From Taenia hydatigena (lineage: Eukaryota > Platyhelminthes > Cestoda > Cyclophyllidea > Taeniidae): DNA of 64,000 bases. The translations under genes and the position numbers were made by a program. Position 1 is the stretch's first letter. Every line of letters begins with the position of its first letter. The notes beneath the pieces are model-generated. The model was given only the letters and a program-made list of their open reading frames with translations. It ran no database searches and was not told the DNA's origin. Positions 35,601-46,900 of the stretch are shown here, piece by piece. The stretch spans positions 22,152,509 to 22,216,508 of the forward strand of contig JADWOT020000003.1 of the NCBI GenBank assembly GCA_036345935.2, written 5' to 3'.

Positions 35601-38600
35601 GAAAGTTCGCAATGAACCACCAAAGCTCCCCAAATCCACAGGATTATTAGTGGGGAATTGTAAGCAAAACGCCAACAACTCATAAAATTCTCATTATTTG
35701 CAGCAAATGCCATTTGGAATTTTAAAAATTAACTGAGAATGGCAGTCAGTACACATTCATATCCCGCGAAAAATTGCCGAATTACAGACATTCGTTTGAA
35801 AAACAGATACACAAAAATGAAAAGGAGGATAACCGGGTCCCCATCCTTCACAAGGCAAATTTATAAAACTTGCTCAGATACATGAAACTTTCGTACGTTA
35901 AAAATGATCTCTCCATAAAAGTACGACAACTTAATGACGCAATTTTGACAAAAGATATCATCATATCGAATGATGTGTAAACTGATTCTCGCAGAAATCG
36001 GCATTTTCGTCGGTTGGCAGAAATGAGTCAAGGGGTCGACCAAGTAGCTTACTTCAAAAGATCCATTGGCCATCAGAGATGATATGCCAATGGATCTAAG
36101 CTCTAAATCAGAAGATTTCTAGAAATAAGCCAATCATGGCGATGACAATGAAATACTGCTACCCGTGACATTCGAAGACATTCAGGTAAAGTAGAGGTGA
36201 AAATGTTACGAATAGCCTCCTGAGGTTTCACTTTTCCTTACACACAAGCTAGCCGTTGGTCTCTCCTACGTGGCGGGAAATCTCCCCAAAACTTAGACTC
36301 TTATCATTGAAACCAGAGAAGAAGAATTCTAATTAAACACTGTCCCCTTCAAGTGCAGCAAAAAGGTCCTACACGAATCAACCAGGCGTCCGTCGGAATT
36401 GAACCCAACAGAACGTGCACAATCTGAATGCTCCCCTCCCATCATAATGGAAGGAATTCGCAGCTACTGTAAATACGTCTTGAAGAAAGGTGCCTGTAAT
36501 TTCGTTAGTCTTCCACGCTAGCAATATCAAGGCGTCTAAGCACATCGCATCAGACCTATCAAATGTAGCCAACAGCCTGAAGAGGACTGCGCATACTTAT
36601 ATTTCCATCGAGTGCAGACACCAGGATGAGGATAGCAGCCGCACCCCTATGATAGGTAAAACAGACAGACTAGCAAGTCCATTATGTATGCAATGCAAGA
36701 GCCCATGAGTCGATTTAAAATCACGTAAACAAAATAGCCGCGCAGAAACGGGATGACTTTTGGTGGACAGATGGCGGGCTAAGGAATGCACAATTGAAAA
36801 TCCTCGCACTCATTCCACTTTAAATCGCTCACGGTGGCGACTCACGACTCTCACCCGTATTTGGCGCCGTAAGAACTGCTCGAGACTGCATTTGTTCATC
36901 ATTCAAGGCGCATGGGAAGAAGCTTCGACGTGCAGATCTAATGGCGAAGGTGTAGACGGCTGCTTTCTCCACAGTGATCACCAACTTTCAAACCACAAAG
37001 CAATACGTGAGACGGTACGTGGCTTTAAACTTCCACGAGGGCTCCTGAAAAATGTTATTTCCGCGAAATCGCTTTGAGAGCAGTTGGAAACTGTCTCTCC
37101 TAGAACCAATAAAATAAGATGAACGACTCCAAAAGTGAGTTGTTAGCATACAAGGTGGGTCTGATTCCTGTTGCTTGTGAGGACACTTGGTCTCACAAAC
37201 GATGATTAAATGTGGAACCATGCTTTGTCGACAGAAAAATCTCCACTAGACATAGGTTAGAATGGCCTCTGCCCAAAACTGCTGCGACTACTCGGCTTCC
37301 TTGAGTAATAACACGATACCACCTGTTACCACTCAATAGCCGATACTAAATAAATGTTGCACAAAGCCCTACATCTCACCATGCACAGCAACGTGCCGCA
37401 CATCAGAAGTCGTAAGCATCTGGAGGTAATCACCGAACCAAGCCTATCAGTTTGTTATTGCAGTCAACAGCAGAGCAGCTAAATGTCAAAATACATTGAC
37501 GGCACGAGTGAGTACGAGAGGAGCATGCAATGTGATAGCATGGCCTACCAACCACGTTCCACAAATGAAAGTGTGACCTTACAGGCGTGATTGTTTGTGC
37601 TCGCATCTCTTCTCGGCTCCTATTCGACTGTACTACTTCCCACCGAGACTAATGCCAACACTTTTCAACTAACGACATGAACTGCATTCATGGTGATTCT
37701 ACGTAAGGATTTGAAGTTGAGTTAGTTACGCAGCATCATGAGAAAAACCAAAATACTCAGCTGATCACAATAAATAGGCTGACAAAACTAGCCTATGGCC
37801 AACGTCTGCCTCAAGCAATGCCTCTTCCAGGAATGAAAGCTTGACAACTAAGGCCTAAATAACCTCTCTAAAGCAAAACAGTACGGTCTTCGATGCTTGC
37901 CTGGAGTGACTCACCAAATCAAACACGCAAATGACCCGCCTTATTGGTTGATTTTGGAGAGCTAAACCAGTGAACAAATACACATGGTCAAAAACCCATT
38001 CATGAGAAGGAAAAACGTGACACTTCCCTTTGGATTTACCAAGCACGCATCAAAGATAAGAAGCAAGGTGGTAGTAAATGATGGGCTTCGAATGCCGGCT
38101 CAAAAGAACTGCGTACACAAGTTGTTTTACATAAATTCACACACAAACACCATAATTAAAATTCAACTCCTTGATCATGAACGCCTATCCGCTCCTCTGC
38201 GGTTCGCCTGCCAGCCAACTTTTAAGCCAAGTCAATGTTGTTATGATCTCCTGCAGCTATTCTCCATTATCATCACATAAAAGAATGTCTTCTGATCAAA
38301 CCATGACATCTTGCAAAAGTGTTCAACTAGTGACAAATCATCTCCTCTCCGCAATTTCAAAGGGAGACATTTCTGTCTAAACAGTCTACCAGCCTTTAAT
38401 CTTCTTCATTTTTGCCTCACAATGTCATTTCAACGCATCTTTCTCAAGAGGAACGACTATCCTCCAGAGCCACAGCTGTGTTACCGTTTGCTATGGCAAC
38501 ATGACACCTATTCAACTGATGGCCTGACGTGTACCTTTCATATCCACACCAATATCGTGAGCAAGACCGCAACCAGAGGATTATGTTACAGTCTATTGCC

Positions 38601-40134
38601 TCAACCGCCACTTATCCATGGCCCGGTGACACACAGCCATCACAACGCAACGTTGACATCAGGGTTCCGACTATCTCCATGTCCAAGGGGAGCTATGATG
38701 CGGTATGATTGGGATACCATATCAGTGCGTGTATCGGACCTTCTTCTTTTGCTATTACGAAAGCAAGCACTTCACCACGAGACTGACTGCACCACCTCTC
38801 ACTGCCTTACGATGTGCAGTTATTATCCTTCGTGCTTCTTCCCAACACAACGTGTACCATGATACCATCCTGGTGGCACACCTTGTTTTGCTCAGTTTCT
38901 GTCCCACCAAAGCCATTGTCTTGAGCTTGTTTACTCGTGACTATTCTTTTGTCATTTCGGGCAAGCACAGTGCTCGAGAAGGTTGGGTGGAATTAAGAAA
39001 TGACAAACCGTTGGGATTGAACAATCACGACTGTCAGAAGCCGATACTCATGACCGGCGCACGTGTCCACAAGGACGATTTCAATGAGCGACAAAACGAC
39101 TGGTCGAATTTTGCATGTGGAAAAGAGCATGGCAGTAAATCGCTCAATGGAGAGTTAAGTATCCACGAGATTGATTGATCGATCACATAGTAGCACCGTG
39201 TGGTGAATGGGAATGCTTCCCATACCATACCTTTAATCTGCATGAAAATATCCACTCACAAATGCGTCACGTGGAGCAAGCATGATGGAGTTAAGCTTTC
39301 TACCTCCGAAAACAAACGACCTGAACAGATTCGAATTGAGGACGTGTTGGAATTACATAAAAATTCCTTACAAAGCTGCTAATTCCATCAACACGTGCAA
39401 AACAAGAAACTCATCCTATAAATAATGCATTCAATGATAAGGTGTTGGTAATTGGTTGATGGCAGCCAAACAATTGACACCTATTTGCATAATTCGATTC
39501 ACCAAAGCTATGTTCTTCTCAAGATTTTATCCCATTTGGTTTAAAAGCGGAGAGAACCTATTTAAAATAATTCACACACATGATGCGGGTGAACGAATCC
39601 GGCGGCAAGACTTGAACTTGTGAAAGGCAATGGACATCCCAAAAATAACACCACATGGCACTGCCCATCACGCAGGCAACCAACTTGTCCGAGGAACTAG
39701 GGTTCCAAATTAGGCTGCACTCGAGTACTTTCGCAGTATACTGCCTCAATTATAAAGAGTTACATGCTTAACCTCATTCCCCAGTGCATCAAAATAATAG
39801 TCAAACACAACTATCAAAGTCTGCATTTACCATTTAAGGCGACTGGCTCAGATGGAGGTGGTTCAGCTCTAGCACCCTCCTGCTGAAAGTTGTGGAAAGC
39901 GTCAGAGAACTGGCGGAGGACAGAAGTGGCGGTTCCCTTAGCAGCAGTCAGGGTATCGCTCGCTGCCACCGACTGAGCCACTTCGGTAACGTCACGCTTG
40001 ATATGACTCCACACATCAGCTGACTGAGAAAACGTAGACTTCAACCACCCGAAGTAGTCGGTTTGTGGTGAATCTGCCTCATTTGACTTAGATTCAACCT
40101 CAAGAGCGGCACCCGATAGTCCGTTCGAATCCAT
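26681..40134 (-). CDS. BSDC1: BSD domain-containing protein 1
   Basis: Seven exons: 40134-39831, 35464-35304, 30031-29578, 28866-28769, 27140-26960, 26884-26769 and 26707-26681. They sum to 1341 nt, 446 aa plus stop, with consistent phases. The N-terminus (YFGWLKSTFSQSADVW, IKRDVTEVAQSV) and the next exon (SALEKGISELTGGSF) match the conserved BSDC1 head. Exon 3 carries the BSD domain, with SYSEWRSNFFDE and TDFWSRYYYRVWCFDV. Acidic exons follow (EENDRDDEEDED) and the end SDWDKWS mirrors the WEDWE end of the human protein. Molecular function is poorly known; BSD folds occur in TFIIH p62 and synapse-associated proteins. Introns 1 and 2 (about 4.4 and 5.3 kb) hold a near-identical inverted repeat. 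The ATG lies 830 bp from the divergent TRPM gene. Confidence 0.92.
30032..35303 (-). other. BSDC1 intron 2
   Basis: About 5.3 kb without supported coding sequence except the left inverted-repeat arm (31222-31733). Short open frames elsewhere lack family features. Confidence 0.6.
31222..31733 (-). repeat. Left arm of a ~510-bp near-identical inverted repeat
   Basis: The reverse complement of this stretch recurs at 38634-39142. Over a shared open frame of about 130 codons only three amino-acid differences are seen. Similarity fades at GCAATTCATTGCC on the left and at GTGATGGCTGTGTCAC on the right. It lies in BSDC1 intron 2. The shared frame has no recognised domain. Confidence 0.9.
35465..39830 (-). 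other. BSDC1 intron 1
   Basis: About 4.4 kb without supported coding sequence except the right inverted-repeat arm (38634-39142). The segment outside the arms does not pair with intron 2 as far as I can see. Confidence 0.6.
38634..39142 (+). repeat. Right arm of the ~510-bp near-identical inverted repeat
   Basis: Inverted partner of 31222-31733, in BSDC1 intron 1. One visible difference near the outer edge is an extra CA (GTGACACACAGCC against GTGACACAGCC). The two arms bracket exon 2 (35304-35464) and are about 6.9 kb apart. Confidence 0.9.
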
Positions 40135-40964
40135 TAACTATAAAGAATTGGATGATTGCCTGTTAAAACGTCAGCAACAAATTAAAACGTGATCCATACG
40201 GACTAGAGGAGCAGAGGAAGCAACGCAAAAAACTGGTGGCTTATGGGTAATCTAACAAGCGAAATGGCGACAGGAAAATATCCCGGAGTGTGAATCGACT
40301 CAGTTAACTGACCAATCCAAGTGGCGATGGAAAGGAGCATATCTGTATGAAACTAATCAGACTTCCTATCTACTATGAGCAATAAGTAATTTATAATTCC
40401 TATCAGAAGACTTGGAAAAACTTATCCAGTAATGACAACGCCGACCAAAGCCCCCTATATTTGCATCTGGCGGTGCTTCCATAGTGCATACGAATCATTT
40501 ATAATGTTCAAATACGCGTATTTATATCCATCTCACTTCAAAACCCAAACAAGCGTTCCGTTTTACATAGTCTAGGGCAGGATCGGCTAAATTAATCCCC
40601 CCACTGGCACTTCTCGTTCGATATCGATTAGACATCAATGAAGCAACAAAACATAACATCGCGCCTGCTTTATTGACGGAAACTTTCATCATTTTAGCAG
40701 CCCATGCTTGGCTGCGTTTAATTCATCTCATAGTTCAAAATGGAGAGATTTTCGACTGTTCTCACTTCGAGCTTAGACAATATTTTGAACTCATAACAGC
40801 ATCACAACACATTTTAATGTCAAATATAGGTCTTAAATGGTTATTCCTTAAAAGATTGCTTGATTTTAGCAATGTGGAACACTTTTTTCTGATCCAATTT
40901 GAAGGTCGTTTGCGAAATCGTGGTAAAATAAATACCTAGGGTACTGGCTGTTGCCACATTTGCC
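40135..40964. promoter_or_regulatory. Divergent promoter region BSDC1 / TRPM
   Basis: 830 bp between the ATGs of two genes that point away from each other. It must hold both start regions; AT-rich, no defined motif called. Confidence 0.5.
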
Positions 40965-43900
40965 ATGCCGGTTGATTCCAACGCCAACGAGAGCCTTAAG
41001 GCAAGGGATGACTTCATTCGAAGTTCATTCACCTTCAAGGAGTGCACCAAGTTTGTTCCCAGCAAAACTTTGGATGCTTCTACCCAGTAAGTACCAAACA
41101 GATTATTTTAACATTATGAGACGTTGTGGTTGCGGTGAGGTGGAGCACAATCATTACTCCTGTGACGCGTCCCCATCATCAAGTCGTAGGTGGTCGAAGG
41201 ACGTCATAAAGACAATTGGCCCTACAAATGCATTCGGAGTTGTTAAATTCTTCTCAGGAGCGCAAGACTTACACAAATCCGCTGAGGTATGGTGCACTCA
41301 CACGGAATTAGGGCTAACCTCTGTAGTTTGTACGTTTATCCGATGATGACGACCTTATCAATGTAATCGAATTGATGGAAAAGCACTGGGGTCTTTTGGG
41401 AAATGACCCCCCTCTACTTTGTATTTCTGTGATCGGTGGAGTGGGTGCAATTTTTCTTGAGGAGAAGAAAAAGGACTTGTTTTGTGAAGTAACGTTTTGA
41501 CATTTACAATATTAACATGCATTGAGGGCTTGGTAAGAGCTGCATTTTCTACAAATGCCTGGATACTTACTCACGGCCTTAATTTTGGAGTTGTCAATGT
41601 TGTTAGCGATGCCATTTCAAGAGCAGAATCATACTATCTTCGAAATGAAAAGAAGTCTGGCAAAATCCATTGCATTGGCGTGGCTCCTTGGGGCTTTGTT
41701 AAGAATCACGAAAAACTTATCGGTCTTTCGGTAAGGCAGTTTTACTTTATGCCGATTAATGTCCTCTACAGTACACAGGGGCACGCTGCTTAAAATATTG
41801 CATTGGTTATGCGACATCGAAAGATGAGGCTGCTTTCTTGAACAAATACCACACTCATTACATACTTGTTGACGATGGCTTCCGCAATAGCTTTCAATGC
41901 AGTGGAGCGTGGCGATTTCGCAGGGAACTGGAATGCCTTATAGCAACTCCAAGAAGAGGTAATGTGGAGTTGTTACTGCGATAGATTACTTTGTTTAGAC
42001 GGAGGTTGTGGAGTACCAGTGATTCGGATAATTGTGGGAGGTGGTTTTGACATCTTAGAGCAGGCAGCTCAAAGCACGCAGGTTGGGATTCCGATCGTTG
42101 TCTGTGCTGGGACTGGTAAAGCCGCAGATATTTTGGACAGAGCACTGCGGCTCTGGAGCATTAACAAGAGGTGAGTGGACATTTCTTGATCAATTATCGG
42201 CTGTAATTTCAGCTCAAAGGGTTTCTCTCCATCGCAAATCGCGGAGTTGCGGGACATGCTTGATGTCCTGCTTCTAGACGATGAAGTCAAACACAAAGAT
42301 ACCAAGTGGACAGTCGATAAAGGCATTGATCTACTGGAGACCACGATGCAGTATGGGGACTTTGTCAGTTGCTTTGATTTGAATGGGGAACGTGTGGGCG
42401 AAAGCTTCGACAGAGCGATTCTTTATGCTCTTATTAAATGTTCAACCACTGATCCCGTCGATCAACTCATGATTGCACTCAAGTTCGGTCGCATTGATGT
42501 GGTGGAGGAGATCTTTCCTGATGGTGTTGGCAGACTTCGATCTTTCGTTAAAAAATGTAAGTTTTGCGATTCCGTAGCCATCTCAATTACTAGACTTGAG
42601 TAGTAGGAATGCTTATACCCATCGATGCTTCACCGAGAATGCTAAATTCTTTATTCGCGGGAATACACCAGAATGATTTCCTACAAGCGTAGAAAACGAT
42701 GCGCCAAGGTAGAAGTCCACTTCGCGCGAACTTTAAAATTCAACTAGTTGAGGATGTGCCTAAACACATACCACTTCATCGAATGCTCCATCACCTCGAA
42801 TCTAGTAATTTCTTGACGAACCATCAAATCCACACCCGCACTGTTAACTTCCTCCCGATGCTTTCCTCGTCGTGTGTTCAGCTACGCAGGGTGTACTTAT
42901 TCAGTAGTGCCTAAAATCTCCCTTAGGCGATTTCTGCTGTATACCTAGGACAAGAGTATTTTTTATGAGAGGATGAATTGCAATTCTTCAACGCATTCCC
43001 GCCTCCTCACTGACCACCTACTGGTCAGTATTTGATGACATTGTTTCCCAACAGCTGATAGCAAAACCGACACCCTTCTTGTTTTGTTAGGGAATTGGAG
43101 TGATTCTTTCAGTAGGATCCTTGTGGTACGGTGGAAATAAGGCTGTGTTGATGTAAACGTGCGTGGGAGGTGGAAGGGTAGTATCGGGGTTTCGCGGAAA
43201 TAATGCAGCTCCTCGCACTGTAGTTTCACTCCAAAGCGCGTTGCAACTTTTGTATTATCAGAGTTACTCTTCTTGTTCTCTACTGAAATTCAACCAAATC
43301 ATTTTAAACCCCTGCTCTCTTTTACTGCGGTTGAAAGACCAACTGAACAGGTTGATGACAACAGCTCTGTTGGATAACCGCAGCGAGTTTGCTGAGTACC
43401 TAATGGAGCAGGAGTTGGTGGAGATGTCGACCTACCTGGATGTGAGTACGCTCACATGCCTCTACAATGAACTGGAGGATGCCTCGGTAATGCAACGCTG
43501 TCTGACGCGCTTCAAAGTGAAGGTGGAATCCAACCAGCCCAGTTTGACGCATGCTGCCTTGCTGGCCACCACTGCCAACATTTTTGCGAGTGAAACAGAA
43601 ACCGCTGACACGGCGAACAAGATGCTTGAAATGCTCATCCATCGCAAGAAAGAGAAGGTGCAAAAGAATTGGATCAACCTACCTACTGTGAAAAGGCTGC
43701 TGAAGAAACTTCTGGGCTCCTTCACCCATCCCTTATATCAGGTGGTTACGGTGAGTGCCAACTCGGTAAAATAGCGAGTCGTTTGCGCAGTTCTCTGACA
43801 GGAGGTTGAGAGAAATGGGATATGTCATGCATGTATGTCATGTTCATTCAAAAGAATTTCAGCCATCTTTATTACTTGTACTTCATTCAATCAAATGTCT

Positions 43901-46900
43901 TACTGCTGACCAACTGAGTGTCCTACCACCGTGCATTGCTGTTCTTGAAGTCTTTTGATGATGCCCTTTGAACATGACACTGTTGCCTGCCACCTTGATG
44001 AACGGCGTCTGACGTTAACTGATCCATGATATCTGTGACGACTGATAGTAACAGGTCACCTTTTTTCCACTCACTCCTGCCACGGAAGCCGACCACCTAC
44101 AAGCTGCTTAGTGTAAAGGCCCGGTGTGAGCCAAAGGCTCCGTGTGAATGTAAAAGGTAGACATGGCGTAAGCAAAGGCTAATGATGGTTAATAAATCTG
44201 AAACTTGCATTGGGAATATTGTAAAAATCCTGAAAGCCGCCTAAATCTGAATTATTTTTTTTTAAATTTTAGCCTTTCAATCGACGAGCCCTCTTTCCCA
44301 ACCCCTTACAGGCAAGGCTTCGTGGCATCCACCCTTGTTACTAACGTCAAAGAGAATATTTGATTTGCTCTGTAGTACCTCTACGAGTCATCGATTGCTT
44401 ACATACTGGATGGGTAGAAAATGAATGCGGCTAAACATTGTTGAAGGTTAGTTCTTATTTACCCTATAGGAACTGTTCATCTGGGCCGTGCTGAACAACC
44501 TTAACGAACTGGCTCTGGTATTCTGGCGCAACGCAGACAATGCTGTGGCCCTAAGTCTTATTGGTTGCAATCTCTACGAGAAAATGATCCTAACTCTACC
44601 CCTCTACGACACCGAGGGTCAGTTGGCGTTGGCCAATCAAAAAGCCCACCTTGAACAAACCGCCAAGATGATGGTCGAACTCCTCTACTCAAAATCTCGG
44701 GTACGTCACGCTGCCCCTCTTTGTTACTTCTCTCCTTTCCTTGGAAATGGCAGTGACTCCCAATGGCAATACAACGCCAAGGCGGAGCAAGAGAAGGGCT
44801 AAAAGTTGCCCCAGTAAATTTTAGTGCAGACTTTTGCCTCTAGTATTTTCACAATTGCACTCAGTGGGAGTTTGTGGCGAACGCCTTAGTAACAGTTTGT
44901 AGTTCACCTTTATTTGAAGTTTAAAAGGCCACCATGGAGGTGAAGAACGTAATTGTGTCACATGCAGACGCGTGCTTTACACTGCTACGAGGTCAAAAGA
45001 GGCCATCGTAGAAACAACCCAAGCGGCACTTAGATTTATTTTCGCCACGGTCATGTCTGGAATAGAGGAGACGCAGTGAGTGAGTGGGCGTGAGTCCACT
45101 AACTAATTCACTATGCAACGTTAAATCCTTTGTTGTTGTAACTGACTAAAGCAAAATTCGTAATTGATCTCCTCACTCAGATCTGAAAAGTGGAAAAGTA
45201 ACGATTCCGTTGAATCATGCTTCATCTATGTCCTGCCTACAAATATTGGGAAGTGCTCTCAAGGGCAAATTTGCTCAAGCCTACCTTTACCAAAGCGAGG
45301 GCATTCTAAAAGGCCTAGAAGGCTGGTGGCGGTGGTGGTGGAACCCACGAAGATTGAAGATGGCACTTTATGTGGAAATACACCTAACCAGATGCCGTTT
45401 TACTATACAGTCCTCTTCTATTGAGCGCTCTTCTTACCACGTGTTCAACATTGAATCCATAGTGGAGAGCGCTATACCTCCTGACTCGTCCCTTGAAGAC
45501 CTGGGGTCATCATAGCTGCATGGCTCTGGCCATGCAAGCCAATTGTCGCGAATTCATCTCATCCATCGCCTGTCAACATGCCATTCGGGTTGAATGGCAC
45601 GCTGGAGTGCATGCCAACGTCTTCTCACTCGTTCTCGCCTACATCTGCCCCCTCCTCATCTTCACTCCGTTGGTCACATTTTCGTCTAGCGGCAGCACTC
45701 CGACAAATAATACTACTGGGAAGGAAATCATTCAGCGTCTTAAGGGTGAAACCAAGCACACAAGTATACAGGGTGACAGCAATGAGTCCCCTATTTCGGT
45801 GGCGAAGAAAGTGACAATGTTCTACCGTGCTCCACGAACCAAGTTTTGCATTCATACCGTAAGCTGTGTACTGAAGTACCTTGAGTAGAGCACAATAACC
45901 AACAGTTGTAAGAGTTGTTTTCCAATATCAATTGCTGCTCTCCGTCGTTTCAGGTATTTTATGTCATGTTTTTGGCATTCTTCTCGTACACTCTCCTCTT
46001 TGGATTGAAACCGAATTTCGTGACTGTGGCAGAAGCCGCATTAATGGTTTATCTGGGCTCCTTCTGTGTTGAAACTGTGCGGAGTGTGAGTTGATTCCAA
46101 TAAAGCAGCCTTTCCGATTTATCACTTTCAACTACACCAAGGGTTAAGTGTCCCTGCTCAATCATTGCTTTAGTTTCTAAAATCTGCGAGAGGAAGAGGC
46201 TCGCTGCATACTCTCTTGGGCAACTGGCTGAGCAACGACAAATGGCACGCCTACGATGTAACTTTGATGTGTGCCAGTGCACTTCCCATTTGCTTGCGTT
46301 TGGGTTGGAATGGCACCTATATCGTCGCCAAGACTTTTTACTCGCTCATTTGTAAGCCCGTTGCACTAGTCAACCCTATCAGACCACAACTGTTGGTAAG
46401 TTTAACACTGTATTGGCATTTTAGTGGTATTTTTCTTCCTCCGACTCTTCCAATTCTACTCAGTAAACCCCAAACTCGGCCCCAACTCGGCAATAATATT
46501 CGGAATGCTGGTGGAGCTGGCGATGTTCCTCTTTATTCTCCTAATCTTCCTCTTGCCATATGGGGTTTCAACGCAGGCTCTACTGTTTCCCTACATGACG
46601 GAATTTAATCCAGAAGTTCTTAAAAATGTTTTCTACTATCCCTATTACCGAATCTATGGAGAGCTCTTCTTGGAACAGTCTGAAGGTAGGTGACGATGTT
46701 CCTTGCCTTCACAGGAGTCGTAAATTCAATCTCTCTACTCATTTGTTCATTTTCAATCCCTGATAATTTGCATAGACGACGTACAAGCCAAATTTCCTTC
46801 TTAGTAGCAGGTAGCGTTTGACTTATTACAACCAAACCTGATGTAGTTCCATGGCGTAAGCCGTGAAACGCCTCAAATTGTGTGCATTTCATTATTCTGA

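Noticed and set aside
38311..38862. 183-residue plus-strand frame ending in the right repeat arm
   Set aside because: Half of it is the repeat read in another frame and the rest is BSDC1 intron; no family features.
31222..39142. The inverted repeat as terminal inverted repeats of one large DNA transposon
   Set aside because: The interval between the arms contains BSDC1 exon 2 and no transposase-like frame, so it is not a single mobile unit.
39590..39660. Minus-strand sequence with a TTCAAGTCTTGCC T-arm-like motif
   Set aside because: Only a four-base-pair T stem can be formed and no upstream cloverleaf fits; chance or a decayed pseudogene.
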